The notes under the pieces are model-generated. The model did not search any database. It worked only from the letters and a program-made list of their open reading frames with translations, and was not told the DNA's origin. Shown here piece after piece: positions 26,780-35,603 of a stretch of 64,000 nt of DNA (position 1 is the first letter of the stretch; each line of letters begins with the position of its first letter). The translations under genes and the position numbers were made by a program. Source of the stretch: Ghiorsea bivora (lineage in GTDB: Bacteria; Pseudomonadota; Zetaproteobacteria; Mariprofundales; Mariprofundaceae); the NCBI RefSeq assembly GCF_000744415.1, contig NZ_JQLW01000009.1, positions 156,355 through 220,354 on the forward strand, in the 5' to 3' direction.

Positions 26780-26939
26780 GGAAGTTCTGAATAAGTCTGG
26801 ATGCAGTAGATTGTATTTCAGGGCATACAAAATCAAGGCGTGAGTTGCATGGAATAGCAAGGCTATTGCTCAAACTCACAACGCAGAGTTTGGGTGTACT
26901 GGATACAATATATACGTTCATGACTTGTTCAGAACTTCC
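26780..26939. mobile_element. IS5-type MITE, copy A (between DUF4381 gene and batA)
   Basis: The ends are GGAAGTTCTGAATAAGTC and, in reverse, GGAAGTTCTGAACAAGTC, with YTAR-type flanks TTAG (26776-26779) and TTAA (26940-26943). The interior is itself palindromic (GAATAGC/GCTATTGC and GTGAGTT/AACTCAC). It shares AAAATCAAGGCGT and CACAACGCAGAGTTTGGGTG with copies at 35401 and 58150. The last seven codons and the stop of the DUF4381 gene lie inside its right end. No transposase is present. Confidence 0.82.
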
Positions 26940-27430
26940 TTAAGCCATGCTTGAACCAAGTCACACAAAGCTTGAGCTTGCTGCTCACTCATCACCCCAT
27001 CGGGTTGATATGCGCCATGCAACAACATATCCGCAAACGGTTGCTCAGAAAATGAAGATGTAGCTTTGTCTTGCCAAACTTGATCTAAGAATTTAAGCCA
27101 ATCTTCACCAATCAAACCTGCAACTGACTGCTTGGGGAAAACCGTTAGTGCCACTCGACGTAGCAATGTATTGATGTCCGCCGCCAATTGTTGTGTTTGT
27201 TGATGTCTTGCATAGGCATCACAAATGCGTTGGTACTCAGTATGTATGGTATGTTGGAGCATGCGTTGCTTACGCCATGTTTGCCACTTGCGCCATAACT
27301 TGGGCATCACAAACCATAACGCTGCCACTGCAAGTGCCAGCAGTATCCACCAACCGATTGCCCAGTCCCACCAAGGGCTAGGCGCAGGTAAATGAATATC
27401 TTTAAGTTGCTGCAACGGGTCTTGGTTCAT
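26918..27430 (-). CDS. DUF4381 family protein of the Bat operon
   Basis: This 170-residue membrane protein has an N-terminal amphipathic start (DIHLPAPSPWWDWAIGWWIL), one membrane helix and a cytoplasmic helical domain (INTLLRRVALTVFP, GEDWLKFLDQVW). DUF4381 proteins occur between DUF58 and VWA genes and are thought to bridge them. The C-terminal KEVLNKS and the stop come from the right end of the MITE at 26780-26939, so the original end has been replaced. It overlaps the DUF58 gene by 4 nt (ATGA). Confidence 0.88.
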   Translation of the reverse strand: MNQDPLQQLKDIHLPAPSPWWDWAIGWWILLALAVAALWFVMPKLWRKWQTWRKQRMLQHTIHTEYQRICDAYARHQQTQQLAADINTLLRRVALTVFPKQSVAGLIGEDWLKFLDQVWQDKATSSFSEQPFADMLLHGAYQPDGVMSEQQAQALCDLVQAWLKEVLNKS

Positions 27431-28326
27431 CGTAGTCGCAGCCTTTGCGCAAGCGTATCAGCGATAGCATCATCGGTGTGCAGTGTGATATGTGTGATAC
27501 CATATTGGGTTTGCAATTCATCCAACTTGGCTTGATGGGCTTCAAAACTTGCTTGCCATTGCTGGCGAAGCTGCGGTGTGGCTTGAATCTGAAAATACTG
27601 TTTGCCGTCAAACACAGGATATGTACCCGACTTGGGAAAGCTTTGCTCCAATGGATCCACCACAGAAATCAGCACCACATCATTATGCCTTGCCAATTGT
27701 ACTAAATCGGCAATGGCTTGCTTATTTAACCCACGAAAATCACTCAAGATATAAATCAGACTACCGTGTTTACTGGTATAACGCAGCTTACGCGTCAGCG
27801 CATCCAAAGCGGCTTGAATCGCCGTTTGTGTTCTATGTTGCCAAGCAGGATGTTGGCTACATTGATGTAACAATGCCAACACACCTCGCTTACCACGCAT
27901 GGGTTTGATTTCAGCATGCGACTCACCTGAAAAAATCATCCCTCCTAAGCGGTCACCATGCCCAATACCATGCCATGCCAACAATGCCGCCGCCTGTGTT
28001 GCCACCACCGATTTTAATGCGCCTTGGGTCGCAAAAAACATACTGTTGCGATAGTCCAAACACACCAACACGGGGCGTTCCCGCTCTTCTCGATACAACT
28101 TTACATGAGTCACACCTTTGCGTGCTGTCACCTTCCAATCAATGCTACCCACATCATCACCGGGCTGATACACACGCACTTCATCAAACTCCATGCCTCG
28201 CCCACGTAAGCGAGACACATGCGCACCGCTCATGGCTGCGCGAATATATTTGCGCCGCACTGCCCATGATGCAGCTTGATGCTGCATGGCAATCAGTTCA
28301 GATAATTTAATATGGGTGGCAGACAT
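27427..28326 (-). CDS. DUF58 domain-containing protein
   Basis: This 299-residue protein belongs to the VWA-like DUF58 family that partners MoxR ATPases. It shows the typical SRLRGRGMEFDEVRVYQPGD, then DWKVTARKG and VKLYREERERPVLVCLDYRNSM. It is probably a cytoplasmic adaptor in the complex. It starts 22 nt after the moxR stop and overlaps the DUF4381 gene by 4 nt. It is full length with no odd residues seen. Confidence 0.93.
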   Translation of the reverse strand: MSATHIKLSELIAMQHQAASWAVRRKYIRAAMSGAHVSRLRGRGMEFDEVRVYQPGDDVGSIDWKVTARKGVTHVKLYREERERPVLVCLDYRNSMFFATQGALKSVVATQAAALLAWHGIGHGDRLGGMIFSGESHAEIKPMRGKRGVLALLHQCSQHPAWQHRTQTAIQAALDALTRKLRYTSKHGSLIYILSDFRGLNKQAIADLVQLARHNDVVLISVVDPLEQSFPKSGTYPVFDGKQYFQIQATPQLRQQWQASFEAHQAKLDELQTQYGITHITLHTDDAIADTLAQRLRLR

Positions 28327-28348
28327 GATTTATTCGGCGATTCCTTGA

Positions 28349-29305
28349 TTAAGGAACAGCAACTTCTGCAATCAACTGATGAATTACATCATCCGTGGTC
28401 AAACCTGATGCCTCAGCTTCATAATTCAGCAACAAGCGATGACGCAATACATCCAATGCCATGCTTTGAATGTCTTCAGGGGCAACAAAATCTCGCCCAT
28501 CCAACCAAGCATGTGCTCTAGCACATCTATCCAGCGCAATGGTTGCCCTAGGGCTTGCACCATATTGCAAATGTTTAACCACACCGACTTGCGTATGATT
28601 GGCTCGGGTTGCCATCATCAATTGTACGATATAAGTCTCAAGCTGTGGCGCAACATGAATGTTTAATGCTTCTCTACGCGCTTGAAAAAGGGTGTCTTGA
28701 TTTAGCAACACTTCAGGTTTTTTCGGTTTTTCACTGGCTTCAGCACGAGATAACTGCAAAATCTTTTGCTCAGATGCTGCATCTGGATAATCAATGGTTA
28801 CATGCAATAAAAAACGGTCAAGTTGGGCTTCTGGCAGCGGGTATGTTCCCTCTTGCTCGATAGGATTTTGCGTTGCCATCACCAAAAACAAATCGGGCAA
28901 TGGATAACTCGTACGCCCCACTGTAATTTGTCGTTCTGCCATAGCTTCCAACAATGCCGCTTGCACTTTGGCAGGGGCACGATTGATTTCATCAGCAAGC
29001 ACAAGATTGTGAAATAAGGGTCCTTTTTGAAAATGAAAGCTTCCATCTTGTGGGCGATAGACTTCCACACCAGTCAAATCAGATGGCAACAAGTCAGGAG
29101 TAAATTGTACCCGATGAAAATCACCCTCAATATGTTCGGAAAGTACATGAATCGCTCGCGTTTTGGCTAACCCTGGTGCACCTTCCACCAATAAATGTCC
29201 ATCGGCAAGCAAAGCAATCAGCAGTCGATTGGTCAAATGCGATTGCCCGATAATCTGTTGTTCAATGCTGCCCTGCAGTGCTGAAAAAACTTGCTTTGCG
29301 TCCAT
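28349..29305 (-). CDS. MoxR-family AAA+ ATPase
   Basis: This 318-residue AAA+ chaperone-like ATPase has Walker A GAPGLAKT, Walker B LVLADEINRAPAKVQAALLEAM, the sensor region MATQNPIEQEGTYPLPEAQLDRF and a C-terminal lid (GASPRATIALDRCARAHAWL). MoxR proteins act on VWA-domain partners, here BatA and BatB/C, and help insert cofactors or assemble complexes. It is the first gene of the moxR-DUF58-DUF4381-batA-batB/C-batD operon. Confidence 0.94.
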   Translation of the reverse strand: MDAKQVFSALQGSIEQQIIGQSHLTNRLLIALLADGHLLVEGAPGLAKTRAIHVLSEHIEGDFHRVQFTPDLLPSDLTGVEVYRPQDGSFHFQKGPLFHNLVLADEINRAPAKVQAALLEAMAERQITVGRTSYPLPDLFLVMATQNPIEQEGTYPLPEAQLDRFLLHVTIDYPDAASEQKILQLSRAEASEKPKKPEVLLNQDTLFQARREALNIHVAPQLETYIVQLMMATRANHTQVGVVKHLQYGASPRATIALDRCARAHAWLDGRDFVAPEDIQSMALDVLRHRLLLNYEAEASGLTTDDVIHQLIAEVAVP

Positions 29306-29386
29306 GCTTACCCCACGAATAATGTTATGTATATCATATAAGCCGAGGGCAAAGCATATTCAAGAGAAGATGAACGTAAGATGATG

Positions 29387-30625
29387 CTAAGATATCTCTT
29401 GAATGATGGCATCAAATGTTAACTGTTGCTGCTCACCTGTACTTAGATTTTTCAACATAAGTTTACCCGCTTTCATCTCATCTTCGCCAATGGTAACCAC
29501 AAACTTTGCACCTTCACGGTCTGCCATTTTAAATTGGCGTTTGGCACTTCCACCACCGCAATGAACCACCGACAAACCTGCTTCACGAAGTTTCGTTGCT
29601 TGTTGCAAGGCATATCCCGATACCGCATCACCCAACGCCACCACAGCAACATCAGGTTGATTGGCTTCTCTATCAGGCAGCAACATTTCCAAACGTTCCA
29701 TGCCGGCGGCAAAACCAATGGCAGGTGTGGCAGGCCCCCCCAAAGATTCAACCAAACCATCATAACGCCCACCCGCCAATACCGTGCCTTGTGCGCCCAG
29801 CTGGTCTGTGATGAACTCAAATGCTGTGCGATTATAATAATCCAAACCACGAACAATGCGCGGATTGATGGTGTATTTCACGTTTAATGCTTTTAAACCT
29901 GATTGAAGACCTGAAAAATGGGTTTCACAAACTTCGCACAAATGGTTGACCATTTCAGGTGCATCCGTCAGCGCTGCTTGGCAGGTTTTCACTTTGCAAT
30001 CAAGCACCCGCAAGGGGTTGCTGTCCATACGTTCATGGCATGTTTCACACAAAGCATCTTTTTTACGCTGCAAAAATGTCAGCAAAGCTTCGCGGTATGA
30101 AGGGCGGCATGTTGTGCAACCCAAGGAGTTAATTTCAAGACGTGTTTGTTCAATGCCCAATGTATCGAGGAAACGCTGCGCCATTGCCAACACTTCCGCA
30201 TCTTCAACAGCGGCTGATGCACCAAAAAATTCCGCACCAATTTGCTGGAATTGACGTAATCGTCCTTTTTGCGGACGTTCTCTGCGAAACATAGGACCCA
30301 TATAAAACCAGCGTTGTGCGCCAGCTCTTGTTAGACCTGCTTGCAAATAAGCGCGCACTGCACCTGCCGTGCCTTCTGGGCGCAAACAAATATTGTCCCC
30401 ACCTTGGTCAGTAAACGCATACATTTCTTTGGATACAATATCGGTTTTTTCGCCCACCGAGCGTACAAACAAGGCCGTTGGTTCTAAAATAGGCAAACGT
30501 ACTTCAGCAAAAGCATACGATGAAAATATATCTCTAGCCACCTCTTCAATGTATCGCCATTTACTCACTTGTGCTGGTAAACCATCGTGAATGCCGCGAA
30601 TACTTTGTAATTTTTGCTTTGCCAT
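29387..30625 (-). CDS. hisS: Histidyl-tRNA synthetase
   Basis: This class II synthetase charges tRNA-His. At 412 residues it has motif 2 (GPMFRRERPQKGRLRQFQQIGAEFFG), the histidine-binding stretch (RIVRGLDYYNRTAFEF), GGRYDGLVESLGG of motif 3 and an anticodon-binding domain. Its N-terminus reads QSIRGIHDGLP. It stands alone, with divergent transcription from the Nudix gene 98 nt away. Confidence 0.97.
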   Translation of the reverse strand: MAKQKLQSIRGIHDGLPAQVSKWRYIEEVARDIFSSYAFAEVRLPILEPTALFVRSVGEKTDIVSKEMYAFTDQGGDNICLRPEGTAGAVRAYLQAGLTRAGAQRWFYMGPMFRRERPQKGRLRQFQQIGAEFFGASAAVEDAEVLAMAQRFLDTLGIEQTRLEINSLGCTTCRPSYREALLTFLQRKKDALCETCHERMDSNPLRVLDCKVKTCQAALTDAPEMVNHLCEVCETHFSGLQSGLKALNVKYTINPRIVRGLDYYNRTAFEFITDQLGAQGTVLAGGRYDGLVESLGGPATPAIGFAAGMERLEMLLPDREANQPDVAVVALGDAVSGYALQQATKLREAGLSVVHCGGGSAKRQFKMADREGAKFVVTIGEDEMKAGKLMLKNLSTGEQQQLTFDAIIQEIS

Positions 30626-30723
30626 GATGAATTACCCGTTATGATTCTTAATCGTATAGTGTTTGCCGCAAACTATACGCCAAACACCGACAATCAACAA
30701 AAGGGAAGTAGAAAAGAAAAATT

Positions 30724-31158
30724 ATGCCAGAAAAAATTGATGCTTTAATCACCCTTATTGCCGTGTTGAACGAAAATGATGATGTTTTACTCTTAAAACG
30801 AAAGCCTGATGTGCATTGCCCTGATGTTTGGTCTTTCCCTGGCGGAAAAATCAAAGCTTCAGAAACACCTTTAGATGCATCAATACGCGAGCTTAAGGAA
30901 GAAACAGGTCTTAAAGGTAGGCTGTGGCGACATATTGGGAAACACAGCCATGTTTATGATGACCGCAACCTTGCTTTTTACTTCTTCTTTTGCCGAACAG
31001 CAAAAAACATAAAAAAAGACACCACACTACATGCAGAAAGCGCATATATGTGGTGTCCATTATCTGAATTATCAAAACAAACCATGCCTAAAGCAAATCA
31101 AGCATTGGTTACCATGCTTTTAGATTGTTACCATGAAGGTTTGTGCCCTATTCCATAG
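30724..31158 (+). CDS. Nudix hydrolase (MutT-like)
   Basis: This 144-residue protein has the complete Nudix box: GGKIKASETPLDASIRELKE followed by ETGL (G-x5-E-x7-RE-U-x-EE-x-G-U). It likely hydrolyses a nucleotide diphosphate derivative such as 8-oxo-dGTP, but the sequence does not fix the substrate. A GGGAAG site precedes the ATG. Its 3' end overlaps the convergent lipoprotein gene by 11 nt. Confidence 0.9.
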   Translation: MPEKIDALITLIAVLNENDDVLLLKRKPDVHCPDVWSFPGGKIKASETPLDASIRELKEETGLKGRLWRHIGKHSHVYDDRNLAFYFFFCRTAKNIKKDTTLHAESAYMWCPLSELSKQTMPKANQALVTMLLDCYHEGLCPIP

Positions 31159-31342
31159 ACCCCGTTTCCACTTTACGAAAGCCTGCCTGACGAAATAAAG
31201 GTTCACACTTCAAGGTATCACCTTGTAATAGTACAATACTTTTCGTTTCAGGATGTTTATACACCAATGGTTTCCCACTGCTTGCACAAGATGCGAGTAG
31301 TGCTGCCATGCCAAGCAATAATACCAAACGTTTTGTTTTCAT
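31148..31342 (-). CDS. Small predicted lipoprotein (64 aa)
   Basis: The N-terminus MKTKRLVLLLGMAALLASCA is a lipoprotein signal with lipobox LASC, leaving a mature peptide of about 46 residues (SSGKPLVYKHPETKSIVLLQ...). The family was not recognised. GAAAGG lies upstream of the ATG. It overlaps the end of the Nudix gene on the opposite strand. Confidence 0.72.
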   Translation of the reverse strand: MKTKRLVLLLGMAALLASCASSGKPLVYKHPETKSIVLLQGDTLKCEPLFRQAGFRKVETGSME

Positions 31343-31400
31343 AACCTTTCTCCTTCAGCGCAAACTGCTCACTCAAGCGTAAGCCATCACAAAACATGCG

Positions 31401-32300
31401 TCAACCACTCACCACTTGTGCCCGTCCACCTTCTTTTGCTTGATACAAACGTTTGTCAGCATTGCCAAGAAGTACGTCCAATATCTCTTTTACAGGTAAG
31501 TTGTCATCCAATTCTTCAAAAGAAGCCACCCCAGCAGAAAAACTCACTTCCACTTTTATGTCACAACATTTCACTGGGGATTTTTGTACAACATCCAAAC
31601 TTTTTTCGGCAACATTTACTGCCGTTATTTTATCAGTATGCGGCAACAACACCAAAAACTCTTCACCCCCCCAGCGCGCAAGCGTATCCGTAGCTCTAAG
31701 GTTGGCTTTAATTCGCGCACTAACAACGCGCAAAACTTCATCACCAACTGCATGACCAAACTGATCATTCACTTGCTTAAAATTATCCAAATCCACCATC
31801 ACCACAGAACAGGCAATGCCATAACGTTTGCAGCGCCCTACTTCAAGCTGCAATTGTTCCAGCATATAACGGCGGTTAACCAAATTGGTTAATACATCAT
31901 GGGTTGCTTGAAACTCCAAATCATTTTTGGTTTCTTTTAAGTCTGTCACCATACGCCACACAAACCGTGATGCTGCTCCACCAATCACCCCACCCACACC
32001 CAAGATGCTAGCTGCAACTTCTTCAACCATTTCATTACCCGTAAGGTTAAACACCAGACAAGGTGCTGATGCCATCAGGGCTTCTTCAACATCTGTGTAC
32101 GTTTTAATGCCAAATTCTTTGGCAAGTATCATACCTGGTGCTTGTTCATCCACATCCACAACAGCAATAATTTTCATTAAACTCTCATCTTGAAAGGTGC
32201 GCACCATCGCTGCACCATCTCGCCCAGCGCCCAAAACAACCACGCGGCTAGGGTCATCACGAAGGTGTTTTAAGCTGTGAGCAGTGTTAAGTCTCGTCAT
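31401..32300 (-). CDS. Diguanylate cyclase with N-terminal Rossmann-like sensor domain
   Basis: The 299-residue protein starts with a nucleotide-binding-type fold with GxGxxG (VVVLGAGRDGAAMV) and the acidic VVDVDE at the end of strand 2. A Gly/Ala-rich segment (GVGGVIGGAAS) and a helical linker lead to a full GGDEF domain. The active site is RWGGEEF and the inhibitory RxxD site (RATD) lies five residues before it. It should make cyclic di-GMP with product inhibition, gated by NAD(P), CoA or a similar ligand; that gating is inference. The ATG (MTRLNTAH) has GGGAGAG 7 nt upstream, so earlier in-frame starts are rejected. Confidence 0.88.
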   Translation of the reverse strand: MTRLNTAHSLKHLRDDPSRVVVLGAGRDGAAMVRTFQDESLMKIIAVVDVDEQAPGMILAKEFGIKTYTDVEEALMASAPCLVFNLTGNEMVEEVAASILGVGGVIGGAASRFVWRMVTDLKETKNDLEFQATHDVLTNLVNRRYMLEQLQLEVGRCKRYGIACSVVMVDLDNFKQVNDQFGHAVGDEVLRVVSARIKANLRATDTLARWGGEEFLVLLPHTDKITAVNVAEKSLDVVQKSPVKCCDIKVEVSFSAGVASFEELDDNLPVKEILDVLLGNADKRLYQAKEGGRAQVVSG

Positions 32301-32359
32301 AATGCTCTCCCTAATCATATTTTGTACCAAAAATACCAAGATAACGCTATCCTTCGCTC

Positions 32360-32644
32360 ATGAGTTTAGATAATAATAAAAAACGCGAGCTAAAAGCACA
32401 AGCACACCACCTTAAAGTGATTATTCAAGTTGGGCAACATGGTGTGTCTGAGAGCTTAATCGCAGAAACCAATAATGCTTTAAATATTCATGAACTAATT
32501 AAGGTTCAGATTCAAAGTGATGATAGAGATGAGCGCGCCAAGGCAGCTGCATTACTTGGGCAACAAACCCAAGCCGAACTGATTCATAAAATCGGGAAAA
32601 CCTTTGTATTTTACCGCAAAAAGAAGGAAGACAAACAAACGTGA
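32360..32644 (+). CDS. yhbY: YhbY-family ribosome-associated RNA-binding protein (CRM domain)
   Basis: This 94-residue CRM-domain protein has the core RELKAQAHHLKVIIQVGQHG, ELIKVQIQSDDRDERAKAA and GKTFVFYRKKK. YhbY binds pre-50S particles and assists 23S rRNA maturation. No clear Shine-Dalgarno is seen. Its stop overlaps the GTG start of the BolA gene. The intergenic region of 59 nt is shared with the divergent GGDEF gene. Confidence 0.92.
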   Translation: MSLDNNKKRELKAQAHHLKVIIQVGQHGVSESLIAETNNALNIHELIKVQIQSDDRDERAKAAALLGQQTQAELIHKIGKTFVFYRKKKEDKQT

Positions 32645-32910
32645 GTGGAACAGAGAAAATCAAGCAGGCATTAATGCAGACCTTTTCACCAACACAATTG
32701 GATATTATCGATGAATCACACCTGCATGCTGGGCATGAAGGTGCGAAAAGCGGTGGTGGTCATTATGTAGTGCACATCGTAGACAAGGCATTTACAGGTA
32801 AAAATAAAGTGCAACGCCATCGCATGGTCAATGAAGCAACCCAACATTTATTTCCAGCAGTGATTCATGCCTTAAGTATCAAAGCACAAACACCTGACGA
32901 AAACTTATGA
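32641..32910 (+). CDS. BolA family protein
   Basis: This 89-residue BolA/IbaG-type protein has the conserved HLHAGHEGAKSGGGHYVVHI and KVQRHRMVNEATQHLFP. BolA proteins work with monothiol glutaredoxins in iron-sulphur cluster handling, binding through the invariant His in the RHRMV helix. The start is GTG overlapping the yhbY stop by 4 nt, and it overlaps the peptidase gene by 4 nt. Confidence 0.92.
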   Translation: MSGTEKIKQALMQTFSPTQLDIIDESHLHAGHEGAKSGGGHYVVHIVDKAFTGKNKVQRHRMVNEATQHLFPAVIHALSIKAQTPDENL

Positions 32911-34061
32911 GTAACGCCAAACTTCTTATTTCAGGCTCTGAACATCATGCAGATATGTTATATATATCTGGTTTATTTGTGCCTGATGCATTTATCGTGA
33001 TTGGTTTAGAGCATGATTCACAAACGACTTGGCACGGTTTATTATCACCCCTAGAAGTCGACAGAGCCAAGGTTCAATCCAAATTGGATGAAGTTCACTT
33101 GGACACAATTTGGCACGATAAAGCCAAAAGCAATGGTTGGCAGCGTAGTTTAAGCACCGCAGCTGCAGCCTTTTTACAAAACCATGATGTTAAAACAATC
33201 ACTGTGCCTGCCGACTTTCCTTATTTGTATGCGCAAGAACTGACAGCATTAGGGTTTCATGTATCACCTAGCCCTGCGAGTTTGTTTCCTGAGCGTGTTA
33301 TTAAATCCGAAGATGAAATTGTTCAACTCACCCATGCCGAGAAATTAACAGCACAAAGCATGTTGCAAGCTGAACAATTTATCATGGCATGTGGTATTAA
33401 CAATGATGGTTTAGTCACTTTCCCTGCTGAGCATGAATGTGCTGGCGAAGTGGTGACATCTGAAACCATTCGTGCAGTGATTGAAACTTTCCTCATTGGG
33501 CAGGGTGCAGTGCCCTCGCATACCATTGTCGCTTGCGGCAAACAATCTGCAGACCCACATGATATGGGTTCAGGTGTCATTTCTGCGAACCAACCCATCA
33601 TCATTGATATTTTTCCCCGTTTGGTCACGTCTGGTTATTGGGGTGATATGACACGCACCTATGTCAAAGGCAAAGCATCTAGCGAACTCAAACACATGTA
33701 TCAAACCGTGCTTGAAGGGCAAGATATGGGATTAAACATGGTGCAGGCGGGTGTGGATACGGCGAATATTCACAACAGTATCACTGCTCACTTTGATGCC
33801 CAAGGTTTTAAGACTGGCATGGTCAATGGCAAACAAGGTGGTTTCTTTCACGGCACAGGACATGGTGTTGGTTTGGATATTCATGAAGCACCACGCGTCT
33901 CTAGCAATGGCGCAATATTAGAACCACGCATGGTGATTACCATTGAACCGGGGTTGTATTATGAACACATTGGCGGGGTTCGCTTAGAAGATTTGGTAGT
34001 CGTTCGTGATCATGGGTGCGATAATCTTACCAATTTCCACCGTGCTTTAGAGCTTGCTTAA
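32907..34061 (+). CDS. M24-family metallopeptidase (Xaa-Pro aminopeptidase-like)
   Basis: This 384-residue creatinase/prolidase-type protein has an N-terminal domain of about 130 residues and a pita-bread domain. Metal ligands appear in IIDIFPRL (Asp), GDMTRTYVKGK (Asp), GFFHGTGHGVGLDIHEAPRV (His) and TIEPGLYY (Glu), with a final Glu in RLEDLV. It likely removes N-terminal residues before proline. Its start overlaps BolA (ATGA), giving a tight three-gene operon. Confidence 0.9.
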   Translation: MSNAKLLISGSEHHADMLYISGLFVPDAFIVIGLEHDSQTTWHGLLSPLEVDRAKVQSKLDEVHLDTIWHDKAKSNGWQRSLSTAAAAFLQNHDVKTITVPADFPYLYAQELTALGFHVSPSPASLFPERVIKSEDEIVQLTHAEKLTAQSMLQAEQFIMACGINNDGLVTFPAEHECAGEVVTSETIRAVIETFLIGQGAVPSHTIVACGKQSADPHDMGSGVISANQPIIIDIFPRLVTSGYWGDMTRTYVKGKASSELKHMYQTVLEGQDMGLNMVQAGVDTANIHNSITAHFDAQGFKTGMVNGKQGGFFHGTGHGVGLDIHEAPRVSSNGAILEPRMVITIEPGLYYEHIGGVRLEDLVVVRDHGCDNLTNFHRALELA

Positions 34062-34105
34062 GCACTAAAAATGCTTTAACAAAAACCTCTTTATTTGTCG
34101 TCGAT

Positions 34106-35383
34106 TTACTTCGACCAAGTAGGGTCAGAAGCATCCATGTTTAGCGGCGTAACCCTTCTCGCTTCACCACCCCAAATGGGTACATTGTAAATATGTTTAC
34201 GCCCTGCTTCATCCGCAGAGTATAAAATCATTTGCCCATTGGGAGACCATGCTGGTGACTCGATGCGGTTACCTGTTGCCAAATAACGTAATCCAGTACC
34301 ATCGACATGCACTGTCGCAATTGCATACTCCCAGTTTTTCTTGGTGACAAACGCAATTCTGTCACCAATGGGTGCCCACACAGGTGATGTGTTATAATTA
34401 CCCTTTAAACTAATGCGTTTTGCTTTACCACCACCGTTCACAGGTTTGATATAAATCTGGGGGGAACCATTGCGATTACTGGTAAAGGCAATCCACTTGC
34501 CATCTGGCGACCATGTTGGTGTTGTATCGATGGCAGCATTTTTAGTAAATTGTCGCCATTTCTTGGTCTGCATATTATAAATATGAATTTCACTATTACC
34601 TGTAAACGATAATGCAGCAGCAACCAAACGTCCATTGGGTGAAAATGCAGGCGTACTGTTCAAACCTTTGAAGCTTGCAAAAGTGGTACGTTTACCCGTA
34701 TCCAAATGAAAGAATTCTAGTCTCGGTTTATTTCCCACATATGTATTCAAAGCGACTGTGGTGCGATCTGGAGAAATATCAGGCGACAATAAAAGCGTGA
34801 AATTTTTACCCACGCGTTGCAATGCTTCGCCATCGTGCTCCATCAACATTAAATCAGATTGACCATTCTCTTTTTTAACAAATAAAATATATGAGGTGAA
34901 ATAACCAGGTAAACCTGTTTGCTGATGATAAATATAATCAGCCACCCGATGTGCAAGCATTCTTAACGGCTTACTTTTGGACTGCGTAATAACCTGGCTA
35001 TCCAGAGGTTTTGTACCTTTCTGACCAAAAGGATCATGAATATTGACAGCAACCGACCAAGTGTCACCTGTGTCTTGAAGTTTCGCCACAACCAGCACAT
35101 CCGTACCAATAATACGCCAATCTGCATAATCAATATGCGTTTGCACTTGTTGTGCATCACTCAAAAAACTTAAAGGGTCCATCACTTTAAACGAACGACT
35201 TGAGCTCAAGTCTTGCGAAATAACATGCGATAAGAATTGTTGTTGCTCACGATTAGCAGGCTTTGCATCTAACAAAAGCGCCAAGTTGAGCGGTTTATAG
35301 GATGATTGATAAACTTCAAACTCAACAGCCGAAGCTGATGAAATATAAAACCCGAGCACAAACCCAAGCACAAACATTCTCAT
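34106..35383 (-). CDS. tolB: Tol-Pal system beta-propeller protein TolB
   Basis: This 425-residue periplasmic protein has a signal peptide (MRMFVLGFVLGFYISSASA), an N-terminal domain and five or six WD-like blades. Repeated motifs are SPDISPDRTTVAL, FSPNGRLVAAAL, WSPDGKWIAFTSNRNG and WSPNGQMILYSADE. TolB binds Pal and supports outer-membrane constriction. The ATG is chosen over an upstream TTG. A MITE (35401-35560) ends 17 nt upstream, so the tolB promoter region has been replaced or shifted. tolQRA and pal are not adjacent. Confidence 0.95.
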   Translation of the reverse strand: MRMFVLGFVLGFYISSASAVEFEVYQSSYKPLNLALLLDAKPANREQQQFLSHVISQDLSSSRSFKVMDPLSFLSDAQQVQTHIDYADWRIIGTDVLVVAKLQDTGDTWSVAVNIHDPFGQKGTKPLDSQVITQSKSKPLRMLAHRVADYIYHQQTGLPGYFTSYILFVKKENGQSDLMLMEHDGEALQRVGKNFTLLLSPDISPDRTTVALNTYVGNKPRLEFFHLDTGKRTTFASFKGLNSTPAFSPNGRLVAAALSFTGNSEIHIYNMQTKKWRQFTKNAAIDTTPTWSPDGKWIAFTSNRNGSPQIYIKPVNGGGKAKRISLKGNYNTSPVWAPIGDRIAFVTKKNWEYAIATVHVDGTGLRYLATGNRIESPAWSPNGQMILYSADEAGRKHIYNVPIWGGEARRVTPLNMDASDPTWSK

Positions 35384-35400
35384 GATATATACCAACCTAA

Positions 35401-35560
35401 GGAAGGTCTGAATAAGTCATGGACAAAGCAGGTTGTGGTTCAGTGCACTCAAAATCTAGACGTGTGTTGCAAGTAATAGCTAGGCTATTGCTTAAACGCA
35501 CAACGCAGAATTTGGGTGCACTGGACACAAGATGCAAATTCATAACTTGTTCATACCTTC
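35401..35560. mobile_element. IS5-type MITE, copy B (upstream of tolB)
   Basis: The left end is GGAAGGTCTGAATAAGTCAT and the right end, reversed, is GAAGGTATGAACAAGTTAT, with CTAA on both sides (35397-35400 and 35561-35564). The interior palindrome includes AATAGC/GCTATT and CGCACAACGCAGAATTTGGG. It matches copies A and C along its length. It separates the FKBP gene from tolB, in whose 5' region it lies. Confidence 0.82.
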
Positions 35561-35603
35561 CTAACATAAAGACAGCCAACAATATTGACTGCCTTTATAT
35601 GCA

